A stretch of DNA of 27,599 nucleotides from an uncultured Oscillospiraceae bacterium (GTDB taxonomy: Bacteria > Bacillota > Clostridia > Oscillospirales > Oscillospiraceae), in contig CAJUPW010000029.1 of NCBI GenBank assembly GCA_910588635.1, positions 8,286 through 35,884 of the forward strand. The letters are read 5' to 3'. Positions 1 through 7,140 of the stretch are shown here, piece by piece (the stretch's first letter is position 1; each line of letters starts with the position of its first letter). The notes beneath the pieces are model-generated. The model was not told the DNA's origin, did no database searches, and worked only from the letters and a program-made list of their open reading frames with translations. Made by a program: the position numbers and the translations under genes.

Positions 1-181
1 GCTCAAGCTCTACAAGGGCAACATCATCACCGCCTCCGTCACCTCCCCCGAGTCCCTGTATTCCGAGAACCTGGTGACCTTCGAGGAGAGCGACTACGAC
101 CAGAAGGACTCTCAGGGCTTTATCAACCTCTGGGGCCTGCCCGACAAGGTTCAGGCGCTGAGAGAGCAAGGGAAGCTGTAA
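1..181 (+). CDS. argG: Argininosuccinate synthase, C-terminal end (partial)
   Basis: Reading from base 2 gives 59 residues and a TAA stop at 179-181; the start lies outside the window. The peptide begins LKLYKGNIITASVTSPESLY and continues with a YDQKDSQGFINLWGLP segment, which matches the conserved C-terminal part of argininosuccinate synthase (LKLYKGNI, then S-LY, then QKD-GFI-LWGLP). The enzyme joins citrulline and aspartate with ATP to make argininosuccinate, the substrate of the ArgH enzyme encoded 57 bases downstream on the same strand. The tail serves in family members for tetramer contacts. The identification rests on this motif pattern and on the neighbouring arg genes. Confidence 0.93.
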   Translation, partial: LKLYKGNIITASVTSPESLYSENLVTFEESDYDQKDSQGFINLWGLPDKVQALREQGKL

Positions 182-238
182 GCGTCCGAGCCGTCGCGAA
201 CAAGCGAGGCGTGATAACATGGAAGCGAGGTAATCTTT

Positions 239-1627
239 ATGAAACTCTGGGCCGGACGGTTTCAGAAGGAAACCGACACCCTGGTAAACTATTTCAACTC
301 CTCCATTGAGTTCGACTCCCGGCTGTATCAGCAGGACATCGCCGGCTCCATCGCCCACGCCCGGATGCTGGGAAAGCAAGGCATCATTGAGGCGCACGAG
401 GCGGAGACCATCGTAGATGGCCTGAAGTCGATCTTGGCCGATATCGAGGCCGGCGGAGTGGAGTTCTCCCTGGACGACGAGGACATCCACATGAACATTG
501 AGGCCATGCTCACCGAGAGAGTGGGGGAGGCCGGCAAGCGTCTGCACACCGCCCGGTCCCGCAACGATCAGGTGGCGGTGGATACCAGACTGTATGTCAA
601 GGCGGAAATCCCCGTTCTCATCGGCCAGGTGCTGGACCTGGAGGATGTGCTGGTACAGAAGGCCAAGGCCAACCTGGAGACGGTCATGCCCGGCTACACC
701 CACCTCCAGCGGGCCCAGCCCACCACCTTCGCCCACTATATGATGGCCTACGCCAACATGTTCAAGCGGGATGTCACCCGCCTGGAGGACTGCCTGGAGC
801 GGCTGGACGAGTGCCCTTTGGGCGCCGGCGCCCTGGCCACCTCCACCTACCCGGTGGACCGCTTCCAGACCGCCGCCTCCCTGGGCTTCAAAAAGCCCAC
901 CGACAACTCCATGGACTCGGTCTCCGACCGGGACTACGCCATCGAGCTTTTAAGCGCTCTGTCCATCCTGATGATGCACCTGTCCCGGTTCTCGGAGGAG
1001 ATTATCCTGTGGTGCTCCTGGGAGTTCAAGTACGCGGACCAGGACGACGCCTACTCCACCGGCTCGTCCATCATGCCCCAGAAGAAGAACCCCGACGTGG
1101 CTGAGCTGGTCCGGGGCAAAACGGGTCGGGTGTACGGCGATCTGGTCACCTTGCTCACCGTGATGAAGGGTCTCCCCCTGGCCTACAACAAGGATATGCA
1201 GGAGGATAAGGAGGCCCTCTTCGATGCCATCGACACCGTGGGGCTGTGCCTGCCGGTGTTTGCCGCCATGGTGGACACCCTAACCGTCCGGCCCCGGGAT
1301 ATGTCCCGGGCGGCCTCCGCCGGCTTCATCAATGCCACAGACTGCGCCGACTATCTGGTCAAGAAGGGCTTGCCCTTCCGGGAGGCATACATGATCGTGG
1401 GCCGGCTGGTAAACCAGTGCATCCGCACCGGCGACACCCTGGACACCCTTACCCTCCGGGATTTCCGGGCCATTTCCGGGCTGTTCGACGCCGACGTGTA
1501 CGACGCTCTGGCCCTTAAGACCTGCGTCAACGGCAGGAAGGTCTACGGCGGCCCGGCCAAGGAGTCCGTAGAAAAACAGATCAGCCTCATTGAGGAGTTC
1601 GTGTCCGTGCGCAGGTCAGAGGAATAA
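239..1627 (+). CDS. argH: Argininosuccinate lyase
   Basis: Cytosolic enzyme that splits argininosuccinate into arginine and fumarate, the last step of arginine synthesis. The 462-residue product has the normal family length. It carries the HTARSRNDQ motif at residues 103-111 and the fumarase/aspartase superfamily signature GSSIMPQKKNPD at 275-286, whose flexible loop holds the catalytic serine. Near the C-terminus, FINATDCADYLVKKGLPFREAY-like sequence is typical of ArgH. The ATG at 239 follows a GAGG at 227-230; a five-codon minicistron (ATG at 219, stop at 231-233) ends just before it. It sits between argG and argJ in a co-directional arginine operon with no terminator in between. Confidence 0.97.
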   Translation: MKLWAGRFQKETDTLVNYFNSSIEFDSRLYQQDIAGSIAHARMLGKQGIIEAHEAETIVDGLKSILADIEAGGVEFSLDDEDIHMNIEAMLTERVGEAGKRLHTARSRNDQVAVDTRLYVKAEIPVLIGQVLDLEDVLVQKAKANLETVMPGYTHLQRAQPTTFAHYMMAYANMFKRDVTRLEDCLERLDECPLGAGALATSTYPVDRFQTAASLGFKKPTDNSMDSVSDRDYAIELLSALSILMMHLSRFSEEIILWCSWEFKYADQDDAYSTGSSIMPQKKNPDVAELVRGKTGRVYGDLVTLLTVMKGLPLAYNKDMQEDKEALFDAIDTVGLCLPVFAAMVDTLTVRPRDMSRAASAGFINATDCADYLVKKGLPFREAYMIVGRLVNQCIRTGDTLDTLTLRDFRAISGLFDADVYDALALKTCVNGRKVYGGPAKESVEKQISLIEEFVSVRRSEE

Positions 1628-1701
1628 CTCGGCCGGCAGGAAGAGTTTTTTCTTTTACTTCTTTCCTTTTTAAAAAGGGAATACAACAAGGAGGAAGGAT
1701 T

Positions 1702-2922
1702 ATGTTCAACGAGATTACCGGCGGCGTGTGCGCCCCCGCCGGTTTCAAGGCCAACGCCGCCTGGTGCGGCGTCAAGGGCAAGGGTCCGGAGAAGCCGGAC
1801 GTGGCTCTGATCCTGTCCGAGCAGGAGTGCGCGGCGGCGGCGGTATACACCCTGAACCGGGTGAAGGCCGCCCCCCTGTATGTGACCATGGAGCACCTGG
1901 AGAACGGCTGCGCCTGGGGGATTGTGGTCAACAGCGGCTGCGCCAACGCCTGCTGTCCCAGAAGCCACGAGAGCGCCCAGGCCATGTGCAAGGCGGCAGC
2001 CGCCGCCACCGGCCGGGAGCCGGAGGACTTCGCCGTGGCCTCCACCGGCGTCATCGGCCAGCCTCTGAACATCGGCGCCATTGAGAAGGGCCTCCCCGGC
2101 ATTGCGGCGGGGCTGTCCGAGGATGGGTCCGGCGTCACGGCCGAGGCCATCATGACCACCGACCGCTCCAAGAAAGAAATTGCCCTGTCTATGGAGCTGG
2201 GGGGCAGAGAGGTGCGTCTGGGCGCTGTTGCCAAGGGGTCCTGCATGATCCACCCCAACATGGGCACCATGCTGTGCTTCATCACCACAGACTGCGCCAT
2301 CACCTCCCAGCTGCTGGAGGAGGCGCTGCGGGAGGTCGCAGCCAAGACCTTTAACCGGGTGGTGGTGGACGGGGACACCTCCAGCAACGACATGTGCGTC
2401 GCCCTGGCAAACGGCATGGCCGGCAACCCCCTTATCGAGTGGAAGGACGAGGACTATCAGAAGTTTTTCCAGGCCCTGGAGGCGGTGTGTACCCATATAG
2501 CCAGGGCCATCGCCGCGGACGGCGCCGGCTCCACCAAGCTGGTCACCTGCCGGGTCCGCGGCGCCCGCAGCGAGGAGGTGGCCGAGCGGCTGGCCAAGTC
2601 GGTGGTGTCCTCCGATTTGATTAAGGCATCCCTGTTTGCCTGCGACCCCCACTGGGGCCGGGTCATGATTGCCATGGGCGGATCCAAGGCCCCCTTCCGG
2701 CCCGAGCATGTGGATGTCTGCTACCGCTCCCAGGCGGGGGAGGTGCTGGCCTGCGTCAGGGGAGAGGCAGCCCCCTTGGATATGGACAGGGCCAGAGAAA
2801 TCCTGGCTCAGAAGGAGGTTGTCATCGACGTGGACCTCCACGAGGGAGAGGAGGAGGCCGTCTGCTGGGGCTGCGACCTCACCCCCGAGGCAGTTCTGCA
2901 CAACGGAAATTACCGGAAATAA
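1702..2922 (+). CDS. argJ: Glutamate N-acetyltransferase / N-acetylglutamate synthase
   Basis: ArgJ transfers the acetyl group from N-acetylornithine to glutamate, and in bifunctional members can also use acetyl-CoA, so the cyclic arginine pathway needs no separate ArgA or ArgE. The 406-residue protein starts FNEITGGVCAPAGFKA, typical of the family. The self-cleavage site is visible as KGSCMIHPNMGTML (residues 178-191): Thr189 would be the new N-terminal nucleophile of the beta chain. The usual residue before this Thr is Ala; here it is Gly. A perfect AAGGAGG lies eight to ten bases before the ATG. The pyrimidine-rich 74-base spacer after argH shows no convincing terminator, so co-transcription is likely. 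Whether it is mono- or bifunctional cannot be read from sequence. Confidence 0.95.
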   Translation: MFNEITGGVCAPAGFKANAAWCGVKGKGPEKPDVALILSEQECAAAAVYTLNRVKAAPLYVTMEHLENGCAWGIVVNSGCANACCPRSHESAQAMCKAAAAATGREPEDFAVASTGVIGQPLNIGAIEKGLPGIAAGLSEDGSGVTAEAIMTTDRSKKEIALSMELGGREVRLGAVAKGSCMIHPNMGTMLCFITTDCAITSQLLEEALREVAAKTFNRVVVDGDTSSNDMCVALANGMAGNPLIEWKDEDYQKFFQALEAVCTHIARAIAADGAGSTKLVTCRVRGARSEEVAERLAKSVVSSDLIKASLFACDPHWGRVMIAMGGSKAPFRPEHVDVCYRSQAGEVLACVRGEAAPLDMDRAREILAQKEVVIDVDLHEGEEEAVCWGCDLTPEAVLHNGNYRK

Positions 2923-2944
2923 AGCTGTAAGGAGGAGGCCGATT

Positions 2945-3799
2945 ATGTCCTTCAACGAACTGGACCGGGCTCAGATTTTGGCGGAGGCCCTGCCCTATAT
3001 TCAAAAATTCAGCGGCAAGACCATCGTGGTCCGTTACGACAGCGGCGCGGTCCACGGCGAAATGATCGAGACAGTCATCTCCGACATCATCCTGCTGTCC
3101 CTGGTGGGCATCCGGGTCGTGGTGGTCCACGGCGGCACGCCGGAAATCAACAATATGCTGGCCTTGCTGGGCAGAGAGTCCAAATTTGCAGACGGCTTGC
3201 GCTGTACCGACGCTCAGACCATGCCGGTGGTGCAGCAGGTGCTGTGCGGCCAGGTGAACAAGGACCTGGTGGCCGCGCTGAACCGCCTGGGAGGCAGGGC
3301 CGTGGGCCTGTGCGGTCTGGACGGCGGGCTGTTCCAGGCGAAGAAGCTGGACGAGAAGTACGGTCTGGTGGGGAATATCGTCAAGGTGGACGCCGCCATG
3401 GTATCCTCCGCGCTGGCCAGCGGCTATATTCCCGTGGTGGCCCCCGTGGCCCAGGGGACGGACGGCCCCACCTCCTACAACGCGGACGCCGACACCGCCG
3501 CCGCCAGGCTGGCCGTGGCGATGGAGGCGGAGAAGCTGGTCCTGCTCACCGATGTCCGGGGCCTGTTCCGTACCCCCGGAGACGAGGCCACCCTTATCCC
3601 CGAGCTCCAGCTCTCCTCCGTCCCGGCCCTGGTGCGGGAGGGAGTCATCGCCGGAGAGATGGTCCACAAGGTGGACTGCTGTGTCAACGCCGTCCGCTCC
3701 GGTGTGGGCTCCGCCGTCATCCTGAATGGCCGGGTGTCCCACTGCCTGCTTACCGAGCTGCTCACCGACGCCGGCGTGGGCACCATGCTCACCAATTAA
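2945..3799 (+). CDS. argB: Acetylglutamate kinase (divergent active-site loops)
   Basis: Phosphorylates N-acetylglutamate with ATP. The start is the ATG at 2945, after AAGGAGGAGG; the open frame continues upstream into argJ but lacks an RBS there. The 284-residue product matches the amino-acid kinase fold: ALPYIQKFSGKTIVV near residues 15-29, VVVHGG at 59-64, KFADGLR-type substrate motif, NADADTAA, TDVRGL, and the GEMVHKVDCC motif with the conserved second lysine. However, the first glycine loop, normally KYGGNAM in related Clostridia, is RYDSGAV (30-36), and the second, normally HGGGPEIN, is HGGTPEIN (62-69). Lys-to-Arg and Gly-Gly-to-Asp-Ser changes hit positions that contact ATP phosphates in characterised enzymes. 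Operon position strongly favours ArgB; catalytic competence is uncertain. Confidence 0.88.
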   Translation: MSFNELDRAQILAEALPYIQKFSGKTIVVRYDSGAVHGEMIETVISDIILLSLVGIRVVVVHGGTPEINNMLALLGRESKFADGLRCTDAQTMPVVQQVLCGQVNKDLVAALNRLGGRAVGLCGLDGGLFQAKKLDEKYGLVGNIVKVDAAMVSSALASGYIPVVAPVAQGTDGPTSYNADADTAAARLAVAMEAEKLVLLTDVRGLFRTPGDEATLIPELQLSSVPALVREGVIAGEMVHKVDCCVNAVRSGVGSAVILNGRVSHCLLTELLTDAGVGTMLTN

Positions 3800-3808
3800 G
3801 GAGGGCTT

Positions 3809-4729
3809 ATGAAAAACGACCTGCTGAAGCTGCTGGACCTGTCCAGGGAGGATATCGTCACCATCCTGAATACGGCGGACCAGCTGAAATATGAGACCAA
3901 GCACAACATCCACAAGGACTACCTCAAGGGCAAGACCCTGGCCATGATCTTTGAGAAGAACTCCACCCGCACCCGGGTCTCCTTCGAGACGGGGATGTAC
4001 CAGCTGGGGGGCCACGCCCTGTTCCTGTCCGGCAAGGAGAGTCAGATCGGCCGGGGAGAGCCTATTGAGGATACCGCACGGGTGCTGGACCGCTACTGCG
4101 ACGGCATCATGATCCGCACCTTCGCCCAGGAGGAGGTGGAGCGGCTGGCCCAGTATACGGAAATCCCTGTCATCAACGGCCTGACCGACTTCTGCCACCC
4201 CTGTCAGGTACTGGCCGACCTGCTCACAATCCGGGAGCACAAGGCGGTGCTGGAGGGGCTGAAGATGTGCTACATCGGCGACGGCAACAACATGGCAAAC
4301 TCCCTCATCGTGGGGGGGCTGAAATCAGGGATGGAGGTATCCGTGGCCTGCCCCGAGGGTTACGACCCGGACTCCCAGGTGTTGGACTTCGCCAAGAGCG
4401 ATCCCGCCCACAAGTTTTCCCTGTTCCGCACGCCCAGGGAGGCGGCGGTGGGGGCCGATGTGATGATTACCGACGTGTGGGCCTCCATGGGCCAGGAGGA
4501 CGAGAAAGCCGCCCGGGTGAAGGCCTTCCAGGGCTACCAGATCAACGCCGAGCTGATGGCCCTGACCAACGAGGGATGCATGGTGCAGCACTGCCTGCCC
4601 GCCCACCGGGGGGAGGAGATCACCGCAGATGTCTTTGAGGCCCATGCGGACGAGATATTCGACGAGGCGGAGAACCGCCTCCACGCCCAGAAGGCGGTCA
4701 TGTATCTGCTGATGAAGGAAAAGGAGTAG
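3809..4729 (+). CDS. argF: Ornithine carbamoyltransferase
   Basis: Cytosolic enzyme making citrulline from ornithine and carbamoyl phosphate. The 306-residue length is standard. It shows the carbamoyl-phosphate-binding STRTR at residues 52-56, DFCHPCQ around 127-133, and the ornithine-binding/catalytic HCLPAHRG at 261-268. The ATG at 3809 follows AAGGAGGG nine bases after the argB stop, so translation is probably coupled. It is the last gene of the arginine operon; its TAG stop forms the first bases of a palindromic repeat and a terminator follows at 4764-4800. An anabolic rather than catabolic role is inferred from the biosynthetic neighbours and the absence of arcA or arcC. Confidence 0.96.
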   Translation: MKNDLLKLLDLSREDIVTILNTADQLKYETKHNIHKDYLKGKTLAMIFEKNSTRTRVSFETGMYQLGGHALFLSGKESQIGRGEPIEDTARVLDRYCDGIMIRTFAQEEVERLAQYTEIPVINGLTDFCHPCQVLADLLTIREHKAVLEGLKMCYIGDGNNMANSLIVGGLKSGMEVSVACPEGYDPDSQVLDFAKSDPAHKFSLFRTPREAAVGADVMITDVWASMGQEDEKAARVKAFQGYQINAELMALTNEGCMVQHCLPAHRGEEITADVFEAHADEIFDEAENRLHAQKAVMYLLMKEKE

Positions 4730-4753
4730 GGGCCGCCGCCCTCGGCGGCCCGC
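4727..4753 (+). repeat. GC-rich palindromic intergenic repeat, copy A
   Basis: A 27-base unit beginning at the argF stop codon. Its core is a near-perfect palindrome (GGGCCGCCG, short loop, CGGCGGCCC). The full 27 bases recur exactly, in reverse orientation, at 19132-19158, and a diverged copy lies at 19077-19103. It is probably a member of a dispersed intergenic repeat family and would form a strong RNA hairpin just after the argF coding region. Confidence 0.8.
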
Positions 4754-4763
4754 ATATCAAAGA

Positions 4764-4800
4764 AACAGGCCCCGGCGCGAGCCGGGAGCCTGTTTTTATT
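4764..4800. terminator. Bidirectional rho-independent terminator
   Basis: Arms 4764-4776 (AACAGGCCCCGGC) and 4781-4794 (GCCGGGAGCCTGTT) pair over 13 bases with one bulge and a GCGA loop, followed by a T-rich tract on the + strand. On the - strand the hairpin is followed by TTTCTTT. It separates argF from the convergent membrane-protein gene, whose stop codon at 4796-4798 lies within the T tract. Confidence 0.85.
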
Positions 4801-6277
4801 GAGCAGAGGGACGGAACTGGATCGCGGTCTGGACGCAGAAGAAGGGCTGCCCGTTCCCGTTCCAGGCCCCGGACATCTGCCACTCCCTGGCGGTCTGGGC
4901 AGGATAGACAAATATCTTCCCCTGGTGGACGTAGTTGATCCAGGAGCTGAGGAGCCAGCCCTCCTCAACCGCCTCCGCCGCGTAGGTCACATACCCCCGG
5001 CAGTGTTCCCCGTTTTGGGGGAAGGAGAAGGAAGCCATGGGGTCGTTGTAGCTCTGGGGGCCGAAAAACATGCTGTCGGCGGCGTAGGCCTCCACCCCCA
5101 GGGAGTGGTAGGGGGACCAGTAGGTGGTCCCATCCCGGTCATAGAGCAGCCGCCCGGCGGGGTCCGCCAGCTTGCGCCACCCCCCCTCCATGTAGTCGTA
5201 GAGGGTCCAGAGCTGGAATGACTCAGAGCCGTAAAATTTGGTACCGCTGTCCCAGGCGAAGTGGTGGAAAATGTGCCAGCTCTTCCGCTCGCCCGCCAGC
5301 TCCACCGCCACATGGGTCATGGCCAGCGGCTTGGGGGTGCTGTTGTTCCAGCCCATGGTGAGGCTGTGGCGCTCCCGCTCCACCTCCACCCGGACGGCGC
5401 CGGCGCAGGACAGGATGTCCGACCGGGTCAGGTCGGCCAGCACCTCCTCCGGGAAGCCCAGCTCCAGCAGATGGGCCTCAATCTCCTCCAGGCCGCTGTG
5501 CTCCGCTGGGTCCGCCGGCTGCCAGTCCATAGGCAGGCGGGAACAGGTCAGGCTGACGGCCGCAAGTCCCGCCAGCGCCGCCCCCGCAAGTCCCAGGGCC
5601 AGAGGCAGGTCGGGTATCCGCACCAGAGCGGGCCGTACCGTGTAGCCCGCCTCGTCCAGTTCCCGGGACAGCTTGAACAGTCCCCGGAAAATGCGGATAT
5701 AGATGATGAGTATGACGGCAAAGAAAATCCAACTGATCTGCGTCAGTCCCATGCCGATAAGGGCTGTCAGGATGACGTTGAACGCCAGTAGGGCCAGGGC
5801 GCTGCCCGCCCCGGGAGACAGCCCCGCCCCCCGGCGCACCTGCCGCAGTCCCAGCCACAGGCAGAAGAACTGGAGAAATCCCAGTGCCAGCTCGGCTCCG
5901 ATCAGCGCCATGCCCAGGGCGGTCTTGTCAAATTCCTGCCAGCCGGGGGCGGCCATATGGATGGCGCGGAAGGCATACAGCCCGGTCTGGACCAGCAGGG
6001 CGCACCACCAGGCGCGGAAGCACCGGTTTTCTCTCCGCAAGGTCCGCAGGCCCAGCAGGATCAGGATGTGCCCCAGGGCGGGCAGCAGGTAGTTCAGCCC
6101 CCAGAAATTCAGGGTGAGGCTGCTCAGTACCAGCCCCCAGAGAATCCGGCTCATGGCCCGGCGCCAGGGGGTGACCTCCCGGAGGACATCCTCAGGAGGG
6201 ATGGACAGCTCCTCGGCCAGCAGGTCCTCCAGCTCCAGGTCGGGCTGCTGCCTGAACTCCAACCGGCGGTCATCCAT
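4796..6277 (-). CDS. Multi-spanning membrane protein with C-terminal soluble domain, partner of the ECF sigma factor
   Basis: About 493 residues. I do not recognise a named family. An acidic N-terminal tail of about 45 residues (LELEDLLAEELSIPPEDVL) is followed by some seven or eight hydrophobic segments up to about residue 245, including clear helices around ILWGLVLSSLTLNFWGL, LALLAFNVILTALIGMGL, ISWIFFAVILIIYI and LALGLAGAALAGLAAVSL. The last 240 residues are soluble, rich in Trp and Tyr, with no transmembrane helix, and probably lie outside the membrane. The gene overlaps the end of the sigma gene. Two starts are possible: GTG at 6286 or ATG at 6277; I prefer the ATG because GGGGGGTGA sits about five bases before it, while the GTG lies inside that SD-like run. 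The pairing suggests a sensor or anti-sigma role, which is inference; no zinc-binding anti-sigma motif is visible. Confidence 0.75.
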   Translation of the reverse strand: MDDRRLEFRQQPDLELEDLLAEELSIPPEDVLREVTPWRRAMSRILWGLVLSSLTLNFWGLNYLLPALGHILILLGLRTLRRENRCFRAWWCALLVQTGLYAFRAIHMAAPGWQEFDKTALGMALIGAELALGFLQFFCLWLGLRQVRRGAGLSPGAGSALALLAFNVILTALIGMGLTQISWIFFAVILIIYIRIFRGLFKLSRELDEAGYTVRPALVRIPDLPLALGLAGAALAGLAAVSLTCSRLPMDWQPADPAEHSGLEEIEAHLLELGFPEEVLADLTRSDILSCAGAVRVEVERERHSLTMGWNNSTPKPLAMTHVAVELAGERKSWHIFHHFAWDSGTKFYGSESFQLWTLYDYMEGGWRKLADPAGRLLYDRDGTTYWSPYHSLGVEAYAADSMFFGPQSYNDPMASFSFPQNGEHCRGYVTYAAEAVEEGWLLSSWINYVHQGKIFVYPAQTAREWQMSGAWNGNGQPFFCVQTAIQFRPSAQ

Positions 6278-6806
6278 GTCCGTCACCCCCCAACTGTTTC
6301 CGCAGATGTTTTTTCAGCCGGTACAGCCTGCCCTCTACCGCCCGGACCGTGGTGCTCAGCTCCCGGGCGATCTGTTCGGTGGGCTGCATGTAGAAGTACT
6401 TTCGATAAATCAGAGCCCGGTCCCGGCTGGACAGGCCGTTCAGCGCTCGATACAGTGCCTCCTGCCGCTCCCGGCGCAGCAGGGCCTCCTCCGGGGTGGG
6501 CTCCGGCGAGGCCAGGTTCTCTGTCAACTTCCCCGCCGCCTCAGGCCGCCTCCTGGCCCGGTTCAGGGCGGCGTTCCGGGTGAGGACGGTGAGCCAGCCC
6601 GTCCAGCTCCCTTTCCCGGCGTCGAACCGGTCGATCTGCTCCCAGGCCCGCATGGCCGCATCAGCCAGGCACTCCTCCCGGTCCTGCGGGTCGGACAGAA
6701 TGGGGGCGATGATGTACCGCATCAGCGGGCCGAAGTGGAGCAGCAACTGGTCCATCCCCTCCGGCTTCCGGTCCCGGATCAGTTGGATGATCTCCTGTTG
6801 TCCCAT
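6270..6806 (-). CDS. ECF-type RNA polymerase sigma factor
   Basis: A 178-residue protein of the size of sigma-70 extracytoplasmic-function factors. Residues about 20-90 look like region 2 (LLHFGPLMRYII, REECLADAAMRAWEQIDRFD, WTGWLTVLTRNAALNRAR). Residues about 118-172 look like region 4, with a helix-turn-helix around TEQIARELSTTVRAVEGRLYRLKKHLRKQL. The ATG at 6806 is chosen because AGGAGGG lies ten bases upstream; the reading frame stays open further 5' but passes through a terminator hairpin. The stop overlaps the start of the downstream membrane-protein gene, so the two are almost certainly translated together. Such factors usually direct a small regulon, often including their own operon, when released by the membrane partner; here that is inference. 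Confidence 0.9.
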   Translation of the reverse strand: MGQQEIIQLIRDRKPEGMDQLLLHFGPLMRYIIAPILSDPQDREECLADAAMRAWEQIDRFDAGKGSWTGWLTVLTRNAALNRARRRPEAAGKLTENLASPEPTPEEALLRRERQEALYRALNGLSSRDRALIYRKYFYMQPTEQIARELSTTVRAVEGRLYRLKKHLRKQLGGDGHG

Positions 6807-6867
6807 ACGCCCGCCCTCCTTTCTGTCTCTCTGCCTTATCATACACCGGAAACGGGAAAAACCCACG

Positions 6868-6900
6868 AAAAAATCCACCGGTTTTGCCGGTGGATTTTTT
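6868..6900. terminator. Bidirectional rho-independent terminator
   Basis: Perfect stem AAAAAATCCACCGG / CCGGTGGATTTTTT with a TTTTG-type loop. The A and T runs on both sides make it work in either direction. It ends the minus-strand pheST-aldolase-lipoprotein unit, whose last stop codon is immediately adjacent at 6901-6903. Confidence 0.93.
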
Positions 6901-7140
6901 CTACCCCCGTCCGCCGTCCTCAGCGGTGGCCTCGGGGGCATTGTCGTAGTCCCACTGGTGGTCGGTGTCGGCCAAAAAGTCGCTGGTGACGTTGAAGTAG
7001 GTAAAATGGCTGGGGCCATGCCTGTTGTCCCAGGCGATGGTCTCGGCGTCCTGAGCGGTGGTGCTGTCCTCCTCAGCTTTGAAGCCGCATCCGGGCAGGA
7101 GCAGCACCAGGGCCAGCAGCAGAGATAAGATTCGTTTCAC
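6901..7140 (-). CDS. Small lipoprotein
   Basis: A 79-residue product read from a GTG start at 7140. It has a basic N-terminus (KRIL), a Leu-rich hydrophobic stretch, and LLLPGC, a lipobox-like site with Cys18 as the likely lipidated residue. The mature part is short, acidic and rich in aromatic residues (HFTYFNVTSDF, HQWDYDN); I do not recognise it. The GTG overlaps the TGA stop of the upstream aldolase gene as GTGA, which strongly suggests translational coupling and explains the lack of a separate RBS. A terminator starts right after its stop. The longer frame upstream is a shadow of the aldolase gene. Confidence 0.7.
   Translation of the reverse strand: MKRILSLLLALVLLLPGCGFKAEEDSTTAQDAETIAWDNRHGPSHFTYFNVTSDFLADTDHQWDYDNAPEATAEDGGRG

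Noticed and set aside
1655..1685. TTTTTAAAAA-centred inverted repeat in the argH-argJ spacer as a terminator
   Set aside because: It has essentially no loop, weak pairing, and lies within an otherwise clear operon.
1543..2955. Long minus-strand frame of 470 residues opposite argJ
   Set aside because: It is antisense to a clear argJ gene, is Gly/His/Leu-rich without any known motif, and has no ribosome binding site; typical GC-driven shadow frame.
2879..4240. Long minus-strand frame of 453 residues opposite argB and argF
   Set aside because: Antisense to two well-supported genes, with biased shadow composition.
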